From Alviniconcha marisindica (taxonomy: Eukaryota; Mollusca; Gastropoda; Provannidae): a stretch of 64,000 nucleotides of DNA. Location: positions 1 to 64,000 of the forward strand of contig JABMCL010000865.1 of NCBI GenBank assembly GCA_018857735.1, given 5' to 3'. The position numbers and the translations under genes were made by a program. Positions 44,468 to 56,155 of the stretch are shown here, piece after piece. The number at the start of each line of letters is the position of its first letter. Positions within the stretch are counted from its first letter, which is position 1. The notes beneath the pieces were generated by a model. It was not told the DNA's origin and ran no database searches. It was given only the letters and a program-made list of their open reading frames with translations.

Positions 44468-44469
44468 GT

Positions 44470-45158
44470 CTGTACTCGTGCCATTGTTCTTCTTCTAGCT
44501 GATATCTGCCTCTAGTGTCACCACCACTGAGTCTTGCTAGAACTTGCTACAACACTTTCTGTGGGGTGGGAAAGTCTCAAATTAAAAAGACAAAGACGAA
44601 AGGTTTGGTCTAAAGGGCTGTAGCTTCGGGCAAGAGTCCTCGTGCGTTCTTGACGACTTCCGAGAGCTAACCCGTCGTGTTGAGGCCAGTAGCAGTCACG
44701 ACACTGCTTGCCACGTTCTCTCCTTCGCCGTTTAGCGTGAACAGTCCCGCTGTGGCCAGTGCGGTTGACTGGGCGTTAAAGGCCAGTCATTTACTGACGT
44801 ATGTACGTACTTCAGCAGTTCGTACAGAAGGAACCGCGTCCGTCACTTGTCATATGTCACATAAAAGCGGCAAAATCCTGTTGCCTTGATGAAGTCACGC
44901 GAAGTAAATAAATCTTCGCACTACACCTGATTTTGTTTTTGTTTTTGTGTGTATCCAGCTGATTGCAGGGCGGCTCGAAACGAGAGTTTTTGAGAGCGTT
45001 ATGTCGGGATTTCCACAGTTAATCTGGCATCTACAAGTGTTTGCTCTCACTGTCTCTGTCCCTCTTTCTCTCCCCGCTATCATTCTTCCTCTGTCCCTGT
45101 CGCTCTTTCTTTCCTCCTCCCGTCTCTGTCCACCATCCGTCTTTCTTTCCTCCTCCTC

Positions 45159-45160
<2 letters not shown>
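44470..45160. other. Unique spacer, no gene seen
   Basis: No repeat family, splice-bounded frame or domain is visible. Confidence 0.45.
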
Positions 45161-45251
<91 letters not shown>

Positions 45252-45278
45252 GCCTCTCTCTCTCTCACACACACACCC

Positions 45279-45355
<77 letters not shown>

Positions 45356-45466
45356 CTCTGTCACGCACACACACACACACACACACCTCTCTCTGTCTCT
45401 GTCTGTCTGTCTCTCTGTCTGTCTCTCTGTCTCTCTCTCTGTCTTCTCTCTCTTCTCTCTCTCTCT

Positions 45467-45534
<68 letters not shown>

Positions 45535-45542
45535 TCACACAC

Positions 45543-45587
<45 letters not shown>

Positions 45588-45614
45588 TCTCTCTTAGTCA
45601 CCGAGATCTCTCTC

Positions 45615-45675
<61 letters not shown>

Positions 45676-45687
45676 CAGTCACCGAGA

Positions 45688-45750
<63 letters not shown>

Positions 45751-45755
45751 CTTTT
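45161..45755. repeat. CT/CA mosaic microsatellite
   Basis: CT runs alternate with CACACA runs. TAGTCACCGAGATCTCTC and CAGTCACCGAGATCTCTC occur twice, showing duplicated blocks. Confidence 0.96.
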
Positions 45756-45756
45756 C

Positions 45757-45838
45757 TCAGAGCTCAGGAGCTTTGTGAAAGTCGAGGTACCCGTCCCTAA
45801 TAAGCCTGATGATTTCTGTGGACGTTAAGCAACACTCA
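45757..45838 (+). mobile_element. Family B' retroposon with central deletion
   Basis: AGAGCTCAGGAGCTTTGTGA joins a tail module with an altered stem. TGGCC...GGGCTC is missing. Confidence 0.85.
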
Positions 45839-46299
45839 AACGGAAATCTCCTTTTCTTCTCCACCCCCCCCCCCCCCCCCCCCCCCTCCCGCCCCACTCC
45901 ACCCCCACCCCCCGGCACCCCCCTCCACCTCTCACCGTCTTCTGTTCCCTTTTCCTCCTTCTCTCTCAGACTGATCAACTTCGGTGTCAATGCTGAGCCG
46001 GGAGGGTCCTCTCGCCAAGTGTGTAAGGGAAGATAACCCGCTCTGGGGACTGCTACCTGTTGTTGTTCCTGTTTCTCTGCGGGACTCGCTCTCAGTTGGG
46101 GGCTCCTGTCCCCCCCTTCCCCAACTCCCCCCCCCCCCCCCCCACTCACCCCACCCCTACGTGGCAGCGTCATTAATCTCTCCCCCACCGCTCCCATTAT
46201 CTTGTCTTTTTAAGTGCTTCTCCTCCCGCGACCCCATCTCCTGGCAGTGCAGTGACTGGCTTCTGTTTGTCTGTCTCTTCTACACGCTGGTTCCTTTTG

Positions 46300-46980
46300 T
46301 CTCCTTCTCGTTTCTCTTCTCTCTTTCTCTCTCCTCTCTTTTTTCCCTCGCTTCTCTCTTCTTTTTTTCTTCTTCTTTTTTTATCGCCTCGCTTTTTTTC
46401 TCCTCTCTTTCTCCTTCTCCTCTCTTTCTCTCTCCTTTCTTTTCCTCTCCTCTCTCCTCTGCTTCATCTCCTTTCTTTTCAGTCCCCTCTTTTCCTTGCC
46501 CTCTGTTTTCCTGTCTTCCCTTTCCCTCTCCTCTCTTTTTTCCTCTTTCCTTTCTTTTCGTCTCCTTTCCTCTCCTTTCCTTTCCTCTTTTTTCCCCTCT
46601 TTCCTTTCTTTTCCTCTCCTGCCTTTCCTTACCCTGTCTTTTCCTCTCCTCCTTCTCTCTCCCCCTCTCCTCCCTTTTTTCCTCTTTCCTTTCTTTTCCT
46701 CTTTCCTTTCTTTTCCTTTCCTCTCTTTTTTCCTCTTTCCTTTCTTTTCCTCTCCTGCCTTTCCTTACCCTGTCTTTTCCTCTCCTCCTTCTCTCTCCCC
46801 CTCTCCTCTCTTTTTCCCCTCTTTCCTTTCTTTTCGTCGCCTCTCTTTCCCTCTCCTCTCTTTTCGTCTCCTTCCTTTCCCTCTCCTGGTCTTTTCATCT
46901 TTTCTCCTCCTCTCTTTTCCTCTCCGTCTCCTTTCTTTCCTCTCCCTCTCCTTTTCTCTCCTCCCCCTCTCTTCTGCTAG
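46300..46980. repeat. ~680-bp polypyrimidine TTTCC/CTCC tract
   Basis: A blocky CT/TTTC tract in which a segment of roughly 140 bp (CTGCCTTTCCTTACCCTGTC marks it) recurs near 46618 and 46756. Confidence 0.95.
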
Positions 46981-47016
46981 CTGCCCTTGTCTCACAGTCT
47001 ACATGCTGACCCGCCC

Positions 47017-47195
47017 ATAGTTCAGGAGCTGTGTGAGAATCGAGGTGGCCGTCCTGGGCTGTCCGTCCTAACGAGCCTTCTGGTTTCCGTGGACGTAAAG
47101 CTATACTGAACCATGCTTCGGCATTGGTCTCAGCTTGTCCCTAATATGTCAGCCGACATCTGAGGACATTAAGCATCACTTCATCATCATCATCA
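47017..47195 (+). mobile_element. Family B retroposon, full length, with 12-bp TSD
   Basis: Bounded by GCTGACCCGCCC at 47005-47016 and 47196-47207, with a CATCATCATCATCA tail. This is one of the best-preserved copies. Confidence 0.94.
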
Positions 47196-47682
47196 GCTGA
47201 CCCGCCCCCCTCCCCCCCTACACACACACCTCTTCATCCCCCCCCCCCATCCCCACCACCATTCACCACCCGTACCCCACCTCTGCCAGCCTTCCTTTCT
47301 GGGTGATCAACTTGGCTAGGTCAGTGCGCCGGGGACACTGAGACAGCCTTTGCTTATTAACAAGTTGTTGTAGTAGGCTAAAGAGTAAATTACCCCCTCC
47401 CTTCAGACACTCCGTGAAAGGAAATGGATGTCGGCAATGTTTTGTTCTCGCTGAAACGTTTGCCACTGACTTGTTCGGGGGACTCACTCGGCAGCTTGTT
47501 TCCGGGTTATTGACTGCCGGCGGTTATTGACTGCCGGACCGCGGGACTGTTTCGGTTTGGATCAACGTGGCGGGATGTCTGAGTTCTCTGTCGTAATCAT
47601 GTAGCATTATCAGTCGCACATCACTGAGAGATAGGTCGCGGCTCTGTAGTCTCCGGCTAACCGCCTAGGTCGTGATATCAGA

Positions 47683-48100
47683 GGGAAAACACAGCACACA
47701 AAAAAACAGCAGCGCAGAAACACAGCACATAAACAGCAGAACAAAAACAAAATCATCAGCACAAAAAACACCGGCACAGAAACACGGCACAAAAACATCA
47801 CAGAAACACAGCACAAAAATACAAGCACAGAAACACAGCGCAAAAACACCGGCACAGAAACACAGCAGAACAACACCAGCACAGAAAACACGGCACGAAA
47901 ACATCACAGAAACACAGCACAAAAATACAAGCACAGAATCACAGCACAAAAACACCAGCACATAAACAGCATCACAGAAACACGAGCAAAGAAACACAGC
48001 ACAAAAACACCAGCACAGAAACACCAGCACAGAAACAGCACAAAAACACTAGCAAATAAACGGCGCAAAAACACCAGCACAGAAACACAGCGCACACAAG
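47683..48100. repeat. ~27-bp A-rich minisatellite
   Basis: ACAGAAACACAGCACAAAAAC followed by ACCAGC or ATCAC repeats about 15 times with length variants. Confidence 0.93.
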
Positions 48101-48150
48101 TAAGCTGGTGTTTTACGCCCAGTCAACCGGTACGGTTATATCAGGGCGAT
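48101..48150 (-). mobile_element. Family D element
   Basis: GGTGTTTTACGCCCAGTCAAC then GGTTATATCAGGGCG is the D tail on the minus strand. Confidence 0.75.
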
Positions 48151-48495
48151 AGCACACACAAGCACCAAACACTACTTCACAAAAAATCGAAACAACCCAA
48201 AGGTCCAAACCGCGAGTCCAGTAAGCCAACATGATGATACGATATGGTACTCAGATTAAACACGTAGGCCAAAAAGCCTTTAAATCATGTCGTTGCCAGC
48301 CTAAGGCTATGCTAGTTAAACTTTCAACACCGAGGTCACCGCATGGGTGGGCAAAACTCGAGTGAAGAAATGTAGTCCTCTATGACCAGGTGGAGACCTG
48401 CCTGCTCTTGAAAGCCTGCAGGGATTGGTGATCCACACGTCACTTTGAGAGAGACGGACAGACAAACAGTTGATGCGAGTTTCTTCCATATTATC

Positions 48496-48498
48496 TCC

Positions 48499-48534
<36 letters not shown>

Positions 48535-48537
48535 TCT

Positions 48538-48584
<47 letters not shown>

Positions 48585-48605
48585 CTCCTCTTCCTCGTCC
48601 TTCTA
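48496..48605. repeat. (TCC/TCT)n trinucleotide repeat
   Basis: About 36 trinucleotides of TCC with interspersed TCT; poly-Ser or poly-Pro in translation and not a gene. Confidence 0.96.
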
Positions 48606-49214
48606 CTTCGAACCTTCTTCAAGTCTTCCTGCATTTTCAAGTCTCGTTCATTGAGTGTTCTCAAGTTCTGCGATAGTCCCGTCCTTTGCTCTTTCGTCCT
48701 TTCGGATAAATGGCGTGTCCTTGCATTGTTAGGATTGGGGCTTGAGGGTGAGAGAGAGGGGGGGGCCGGATTGAGGTGGGGGGGGGGGGGGGGGGGAGAG
48801 AGAGCATTTATTTAATAACTTCCAGACGCCCACCTAATCGAGAGAGAGAGAGAGAGTATTTAATAATTTCCAGACACCCACCCAGTCTGATAGGGGAACC
48901 GAATATTTATGTGTATATTCACACTTAGGAGAGAGAACAATTCTTTCATGACTTCGGGCCATCTGCCCAAAATTCACAGGGGCACAGTATGAATATTTAT
49001 GCACTTTCACATTTGGCGGGAGGGTGGGGGAGGAGAGAGGGAGAGAGGGAGAGAGAGAGGGAGAGAGAGAGAGGGAGAGAGAGGGAGGGAGAGAGAGAGA
49101 TGCTTTGGTATACGTAACGTCGTTTCCGACTCCAGCAGAAAGCAGACCGTGTTGCTGGCGGGGTAGAGAGGGGTGTAGTCGGGGGTGTAATGGATACCCT
49201 CTTCCCCGCCCTGC

Positions 49215-49960
49215 TCTCTGTCTTGAATGAAGATCCCAGATTCGGTGCGGTCTAGTTTTGAATAAAGGTCCCTGATTTACTCTGCGACCCAGTCTTGAAT
49301 AAAGGTCGCAGATTTAGTGCAATCCAGTCGGTCGCAGATCTGATCCAATCCGAGCTTCAGTAAAGGTCGCAGATTTAGTACGACCGGTCTTAAAGGTTCC
49401 AGAGTTGGTGCTGTCCAGTCATAAATAAATACCCCGTATTTAGTGCAATCCGATCTTAAATAAAGGTCGCAGATTTAGCTGGACCCAGACTTAAATGAAG
49501 GTTCCAGATTTGGTGCAGTCCAGTCATAAATGTCCCGTATTTAGTGCAGTCCGGTCTTCGATCCAGAGTCAAAAACAAAGGTCCCAGAGTTGGTGCTGTC
49601 CAATCTTAAATAAAGACCCTGTATTTAGTGCAATCCGATTTTAAATAAAGGTCGCAGACTTAGTAGGACGCAGACTTTAAAAAGGTTCCCGATTTAGTAG
49701 CATCCACATTTAATAAAGGTTCCAGATTTGGTGCAGTCCAGTCTTAAATAAGTTAAGGTCCCATGTTTCGTGCGATCACTGAGTAACAGTCGCAGACTTG
49801 AGGAAATTTAGTCTTGAATGAATGTCCCAGAATTAGCATTAGACACTGGAAGGTCCCAGATTTGGTGCAGTCCGGTCTGAAACAAAGGTCCCACATTTGG
49901 TTTTGAATAAAGGTCGCAGATTTGGGGCGATCCGAAATAACGGTCCCAGATTCGGTCCTG
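49215..49960. repeat. Degenerate ~33/66-bp tandem repeat
   Basis: AATAAAGGTCGCAGATTTAG and AAGGTCCCAGATTTGGTGCA alternate with GTCCAGTCTT spacers. Divergence between units is high, so the array is old. Confidence 0.85.
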
Positions 49961-50692
49961 TCGGTAGTGACTTAGTTCGGTGATGTAGGTCAGCGGACCC
50001 TTGTCGACCCCCCCCCCCCCCCCCCCCCCGACTCCCGGACTCTTGTGGTGACTGTTTTCACCTGCATCCCTGTCCTCCTCGGGGTCTTCACGCTCCACTG
50101 ACCCGCGCCTCATTGTCCGTGGTCAGCGGCCCGAGCTAATGGCTTCCTACGGTCCAGGAGCTCCTGGTCAGAGAAACGAGGCTTTCCCTGGGTGGAGGCA
50201 AGGGTGGTGGGGCCCGATCGAAGTGGCCAATTTATCTAGAAAAGAGGGTGTGGGGGGGGGGGGGTTAAAGATTGCTTCAGCATAGGAACTTGCTGCTGGA
50301 ACTGACGTGAGTGAATGAATGCCTGCGGGGCGGAGGGGAGGGAGGGTGGTGGGTGGGAGAGGGTGGGGGGTGGGGGTGGGGTGAGGGGTACATTTGGAGA
50401 ACAAGTGGGGAAGAAATTGCCGCGGTCAGTAAGGACTCGTTGCTGGAACTGACGGATGGACTCTGGCTGCCCGCGGTCACTGCGGACAGGTGTCATCCGC
50501 ACCACCCCCACCACCCTCCCCGCCCCCACCCCAGTTGTGGCTGGTCATTACCAGTACCCTGGGAAAGGGGTGGCAGGCTGGGAACTCCACAAGGGACTGG
50601 AGGTAGGTAGACTGATGTTGGTAGACTGGTTTCACGCCGCCGAGTTGCCTCCGGAGAGGTACTGGTGGGGATGGAGATCCCAGGAGGTGTGG

Positions 50693-51125
50693 GGCACACT
50701 CCGAGCATCGCTTTCCGGCACCTTCCTCCAAACTCTGCCAGATTTGGTTACGCCACTGAAGGGGCACTCTTCATCTCAGCTGTCCAGCAACGCGGTCAGC
50801 GCCCTCCGAAAGGTTCGGGTACTAATATGATTGTAGAAGCAACCTAGCGCCAAAGCACGCACGTAAACATGAGACGCATCCACCCGGGTAAAAAAAAGTT
50901 CCGTCTCAATTCAAGCGATTGTGGTTTTATTTGTGCTGGTGTAAACTTTGTTGCGGCTATAAATGACACGCCTTTTTTTACTTGAGTTGTTTGTAACAAA
51001 CTTACTACTGTTTCAGCACCAACAAAAAAACTGCTCGTTAGCTGACAGTTTTCTGGACCCTATGGCGTAACTAAATACGGCAGTGGTTGAAGGAAGGATG
51101 TCGTAAACCGGTGCTTGGAGTTTGG
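50693..51125. repeat. Family F repeat split by a TIR element
   Basis: The left part CACTCCGAGCATCGCTTTCC...CTTCCTCC ends at about 50730. The right part GAAGGAAGGATGTCGTAAACC resumes at about 51090. Together they match the uninterrupted F copies at 5380 and 55390. Confidence 0.8.
50733..51085. mobile_element. 353-bp non-autonomous TIR element
   Basis: The ends are inverted: 50733-50755 contains GATTTGGTTACGCCA and the reverse of 51063-51085 contains TATTTAGTTACGCCA. The inner 20 bases match at 17. It interrupts a family F repeat. The target duplication is unclear and there is no coding capacity. Confidence 0.75.
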
Positions 51126-51443
51126 GTGTGGGGTTGTGGGTGGGGACTACCTGACACAACGAGGCTTGGAGGGGGCCGGTGGTGGGGGTGGGGGTTTGGG
51201 GGGGGGTTGCCACTTGTGTTTAGTTCCCAATGAACATCAATTGTTGTCAACTCCACGACGTACGTAAACTCTTTCTTGCGCTTTCTCCTTTCTCTCTAAA
51301 CTGTCTTGAAACAGGATTGAAGGGGGAGGGAGGAATGTTGGTATGGGGCGGGAAAGGAGGGGTGGTGGAGGGAAGGGAACTAGCGTGTCGGGATATGGGG
51401 GAGGGGGTAGACACTAAAGCAGCAGGTCCAAGTCTCCAAGGTT

Positions 51444-51540
51444 TGGTTGAGTGTTGCTTTACGTCCACAGAAACCGTAGGCTTACTAGGGACGGGAGCCC
51501 AGGACGTCCACCTCGACTTTCACACAGCTCCTGAGCTCTG
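51444..51540 (-). mobile_element. Family B' retroposon with 9-bp TSD
   Basis: Complete B' element flanked by TCCAAGGTT at 51435-51443 and 51541-51549. Confidence 0.9.
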
Positions 51541-51739
51541 TCCAAGGTTGCGATCTTTATACATAGTCCTACTGCCTAGATAGGCCACCCAAAACTTCAT
51601 AAAAATGGGCAGTTTGTGTGAGTGTGAGTTGCTCTTGTTGCTGTTTGTCCTCTTTCTGCTGAGAAAAATAAAATGAGGGGAAAAGAAATGAAGACGTCTG
51701 CCGCTTGGGACTGAAGGTAGTTTGGAATGATGTCTTCAA

Positions 51740-51832
51740 GTCCCCCCCCCCTCCCCCCCCACAGGAGATGGGAAAAGAAATACAACTCCCACCCACACAC
51801 AGAAGACGGGAAAAGAAATACAACTCCCTCCC

Positions 51833-51863
<31 letters not shown>

Positions 51864-52025
51864 AGGAGACGGGGGTGGGGGTGGGGGGTGGGAATACAAC
51901 TACCTGTTTATGAAGTGTTGAAAGTTGTGCCGCTTACACGCTTTGTAAACACCCCCCCACCCAGCCAGCCACCCACTCACTCACCCTCACCTCACATACA
52001 GAAGCACACACACACACACACACAC
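51740..52025. repeat. C-run and CA blocks with GACGGGAAAAGAAATACAAC repeat
   Basis: GGGAAAAGAAATACAACTCCC occurs twice, with a diverged third copy near 51890. They are separated by poly-C and CA. Confidence 0.8.
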
Positions 52026-52029
52026 CATT

Positions 52030-53560
52030 CAGTCTTATTCTGACTGCCCCCGCCGGTTGTGAGAGTTCAGATATGGAACAACGGTAAGAGGATTTGACAG
52101 ATCGCTGGATCGTTCCGGAGACGGGACAGATCGGGTTCAGCCCCGGGCCATTGTCTTCGTGTCCAATCTGAATACAATGCCAGGTAAAACTGACTCGGGT
52201 GGGCGAAGAGGGATGTAGGTGGGGAGTGGGGGGGAAGGAGGGACTGTCGAAGGCCGTCACTGAAGCGGAGACTGAGGAGTTTGTTTGTTTGTTTGTTTTT
52301 TAATTTTTTATCGGCTGGGCAGTGTCCCATGACTGCCACGTAACTTCTGTAGCTCGGCTGTCACTTACTGTGGTTTCCTGTTTGCCCCCCTGTTGCTTGC
52401 TGTGTGTGTGTGTGTGTTGATCGCTCTCTGTTCCCACTCTTTGGGGTATTGTCAGGGGAAGTCACTCCGGCGCTCACGGGCCGGGAACCCGTACGTATCG
52501 GCGAAAGGTTACCCGGGATTCGTGTCCGAGTTGAACACGTGTCGCGTGCCGAAAACGGTTGGGTGGTGAACGCATTCGTATCATTCTTGTTGGCACTGAG
52601 TCTCGCACGGCCGATTTCCATGGACTGAAATTGTGCATTTGCATTGCCTGAAAGATTAGGGATTGGGAATGATTAACTATCAATCGTGTTATTGCTGTAA
52701 GTTGCACAAAAACTGGAATAAAACATGACCAAAAAAAAAAAACTATCAATCGTGAATCAAACAGGCACTTCAGGTGTGTGTGTGTGTACTTGTGTTTTTT
52801 TTTTTGTTGTTGTTGCTTGTGTGTGTGGTGTGTGCGGCGGGCGTGCACTGACTGACGCGCGCGCAAGTGTGTGCAGTGTGTACCGGCGGGTGCATTTGGA
52901 TGTCTGACGTCGAAACAATGTGTCAATAAAAGACTTTGTAAGCGCTGACGGCTTAAGTTTAGGCCAGGGGCGCTAAGTTCTCATTATTATTGTCATTAGT
53001 ATCTCCCTCTTCCTCCTGTCAGTGTAATTAGATACGTCGTCCATTTGCCATTTCGCCGAAATCACGCAGTAGCCTGTCCAAGGAAATGAGACAGGCACGG
53101 AGAAGTCAGTCACCAGCATCAGAGCAACACGTGACGCCGCTCCACTCAGCGTCGGATTTCAACAGGTGTCCCTGCGTTCCATTATCTGATTACTTATACT
53201 GCTGCTGCAATCCTCTAGTGCGTGTACGCTTTATTTACTGACACGAGTACACTGCTGCGGTCGGTATACTTATCGCCTGCCTTACTGTTGATGATGATAC
53301 CGAGTTATCGGGATAAGTGTTGCTTTTCGGTGCTGGCTGACTTGCCGGGGTCAGAACGGACTGGCTGAAACCGGAGATCGCTTTCACAATGGCAGTCGGC
53401 GAGACCGCCGCCGTGTCACTGATGCTGTCTGCTCATCGGCGGCAGTGAGGCGGAATCGAAAGTCAGCTGAGTTTCAAATTTAGCCCCAGTAGTTTCCGTG
53501 CACGCAGCGCTTGACGTGTTTCAATCGGTGACCGTGTAGTATTTAACTGGCAGCAACCCT
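52030..53560. other. Mostly unique spacer, no gene supported
   Basis: ACTATCAATCGTG recurs near 52675 and 52741. Short GT tracts lie at 52400-52417 and 52774-52788. No coding feature is recognised. Confidence 0.45.
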
Positions 53561-53570
53561 GACAACGAAC

Positions 53571-53743
53571 CATAGTTCAGGAGCTGTGTGAGAGTCGAGG
53601 TGGCCGTCCTGGGCTGTCCGTCCTAACGAGCCTTCTGGTTTCCGTGGACATAAAGCTATATTGAACCATGCTTCGGCATTGGTCTCAGCTTGTCCCTAAT
53701 ATGTCAACTGACATCTGAGGACATTAAGCAACACTACCTGCCC
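53571..53743 (+). mobile_element. Family B retroposon, first of a same-site pair
   Basis: Full-length copy bounded by GACAACGAAC at 53561-53570 and 53744-53753. Its second tail module (53693-53730) has the hairpin ATGTC-AACT-GACAT. Confidence 0.94.
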
Positions 53744-53756
53744 GACAACGAACGAC

Positions 53757-54324
53757 GAGCCGTTACGGCCTAGCGGTAAGGCGTTAGGCTGGTAAGCAGA
53801 GGGACCTCGGTTCGAATCCGCTTCGGCTCTCCTTTCTCTTCGTAAAGGTTGTGGTGTGTGGAAACGGTCTAGTGACTTTGTCCCTCACAATTAATGAAAC
53901 ATTAAAATGGCTCGCATCGCTGCCCATCTGAATAATAATAATAATAATAATAGATAACTTTTGTATAGCGCTATTCTCTGGTGTACGCAAACTCACTGCG
54001 CTTTACAACATTCTCCAACATTTTCTAAGTTTCACAAACATAATACATATAATTATGACAACTAACAATGTATAATGTACACACACCGAAAAAGTACATG
54101 TGCCATATGAGAAGCAGCAATATATAAAGCAAAAGAATCATATTACTACCTACCCTTAATTCCATCCCTCTTAATCTTAAGGCATGAGTCATTCTGGTGG
54201 TAACAATGTTGCGATAGGTATATAATCTTCCTTTCCCCCCACCTCCATACCCCTTTCCCCTCCTTCTCCCCGTCCCTAATAAGCCTTACGGTTTCTGTGG
54301 ACGTTAAGCACCATGTTTACTTTT
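53757..54324 (+). mobile_element. Family A SINE, same target site, interrupted
   Basis: The head (53757), body and tail (tail module 54273-54310) are bounded by a perfect 13-bp repeat GACAACGAACGAC at 53744-53756 and 54325-54337. The body is split by another element at 53933-54173. Confidence 0.94.
53933..54173 (-). mobile_element. Short element with AATAGCGCTATAC end nested in SINE A
   Basis: The insert starts with (AAT)n and TTTTGTATAGCGCTATTCTC, then GCGCTTTACAACATTCTCC. It is flanked by ATCTGAA (53926-53932) and ATCTTAA (54174-54180), a probable 7-bp TSD with one change. The (ATT)n end on the minus strand suggests a retroposon tail. Confidence 0.8.
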
Positions 54325-54429
54325 GACAACGAACGACCCGGACCCAGAATTGCACTGACCTGGCATTTGCCGGAATTCAGCTCAGTTTGTCGGTACGAAC
54401 TTGTTGATTGTTGTTGATCGCTTTTTAGC

Positions 54430-55295
54430 CACGCTATTCTCCGCCCTCGAGCAGACTCACGGCGCTCTTGTCGCATGTGATTCTAAGGACCATTTTGCTT
54501 TACGTCCACAGAAGCGAGGTTGCTTATTAGGGACGGGGACAGGGGGGGGGGGGGGGGGAGGGGACGAAAGAGTGAAGGCTCGACCGCGGATACCGCACGA
54601 AAAAGACCAGAGACCGTGGACCGCCGCCAGAACAATGGAAGCGTTAAGGCGGTGTCCCCTCGCCATTGCCCGGCGACTAGTGCACTGCGCAAATGCTGTT
54701 TCAACTGCCGTGCTAGGGCAGAGTCACAAGGACAGTGTCCGCTGCACTGCTGTTGAGGAACAACTCGAAGCGAAAGAAGTCCAGCTTTCGCAGCCCAGCT
54801 CCACCTCCCTACTCATGATCTCTTCTGGGCTAACTTGAAGGTCCAGCTCCACCTCCCTCCTCTAGATCTTTTGATCTCGCCTGGAACCTTGTGTGATTCT
54901 AAATGAGTGACTAGCTTTTTACAGCGCGTTTTGAATATCCATCAAAGTGGTGTACTTGCAGCGCTCTTTGGTTGTTACATGGTTGGTACCACGTAAAACT
55001 GTTGCCGCCTCGGCGCGTTCTGTGTATACTATTCAGCCATGCACCATGTCGCGTCACTTCATGCAAAGCCCCGTAAGTAGGGTACATACATGTTTTAATA
55101 GCTGTAACCTACCACCTGCACTTTGGTCAGAATCAGTAACCGGGATCTTTTACGTGCTACTGCGGTAACACGGGGGCGGAACGGATACCGAAATAAGAGT
55201 CTGAAAGTTGACCCCGGAGAAGAAAAAAAAAAAAAAAAATCTCACGCCACGCCGGCCGGAACTCAAACCTGCGACCTTTCGATCACGAGTCTGGC
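54430..55295 (-). mobile_element. Family E retroposon interrupted by family C
   Basis: The pieces 54430-54486 and 54903-55295 join to match the E copy at 4961-5379. The tRNA-like head is truncated near 55295. Poly-A (55227-55240) interrupts the region before the head. Confidence 0.8.
54487..54891 (-). mobile_element. Family C retroposon with 11-bp TSD
   Basis: Complete C element bounded by TGTGATTCTAA at 54476-54486 and 54892-54902, inside an E element. Its tail module on the minus strand has stem AAGC / GCTT and ends GTAAAGCAAAATGG. Confidence 0.92.
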
Positions 55296-55490
55296 GGGCA
55301 TACTCTCACCCGTACTTTCTCGGAGACTACTCCAGCAAACCCCAGGCACAAATGAAAATTCTGCTAAATAAATATACACAGACAACTTCAACCTCACACT
55401 CCGAGTATCGCTTTGCGGAGCCTTCCTCCGAAAGGAAGGATGTCAGTCGTAAACCATTGCTTGGAGTTTGCTTCAACCTCTGCTGAGAGC
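55296..55490. repeat. Family F repeat
   Basis: From CTCACCCGTACTTTCTCGG through CAAATGAAAATTCTGCTAAA and CGAGTATCGCTTTGCGG to CTTCAACCTCTGCTGAG. It is the longest copy here. Confidence 0.78.
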
Positions 55491-55901
55491 TTGCGTCATC
55501 CGTTTTTGTCATGCTTTCTACGCGGGCCGGGGGCCGAAAATGCAAGTGACGGTATTACACGTGTTCACACTGCACATCCTCTTGAAATGACGGCAGCACG
55601 GCCCAGCCGGCTAGTCGTGTCGGTCCTGTTTTCTGGGGAATGTTGGAATAAGGAAGCCAGAGAAGGACAAGTCCTTGTTTTCTCACGTCCGTGACCTTGT
55701 GCGGTTGACGGGCCGTTAATGAAAATCCAAGAACTAACTAACTTCTCACGTTCGCTGCCCTGTGGAGTATTATTTCCGGCACGTGAACATTAACTCTATT
55801 TTCGGACACCGGCTACAGACACTGAGATACAAAGCTAGAACACTGACAGGTTTTAATTCTGTTGTGGTGTTGGTTTTATTTATTTTTATTTTTTATTTTT
55901 T

Positions 55902-55940
<39 letters not shown>

Positions 55941-56066
55941 ATCTTCTAATTTTAACATTTTAAATTGTATTTCTAGGATCTCAGAACCTCTTCAATTTTA
56001 GTTTAAAAAAAAATCTTTTGTAAATTTGGTAGACGGTTATATATTTTCCCCCAGTCAGTGTTTCTC
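55491..56066. other. Unique spacer with (TG)n
   Basis: TG tract at 55902-55937 and AT-rich sequence on either side. No gene is seen. Confidence 0.5.
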
Positions 56067-56155
56067 TCACCCGTACTTTCTCCGGAGACTCCAGCAAGCA
56101 CAAATGTAAAGTCTACTTAATATATACACAGACAAATTCAACCTCTGCTGAGAAA
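56067..56155. repeat. Family F fragment
   Basis: TCTCACCCGTACTTTCTCCG to ATATATACACAGACAAATTC and CAACCTCTGCTGAG match the 55.3-kb copy, with the central part deleted. Confidence 0.78.
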
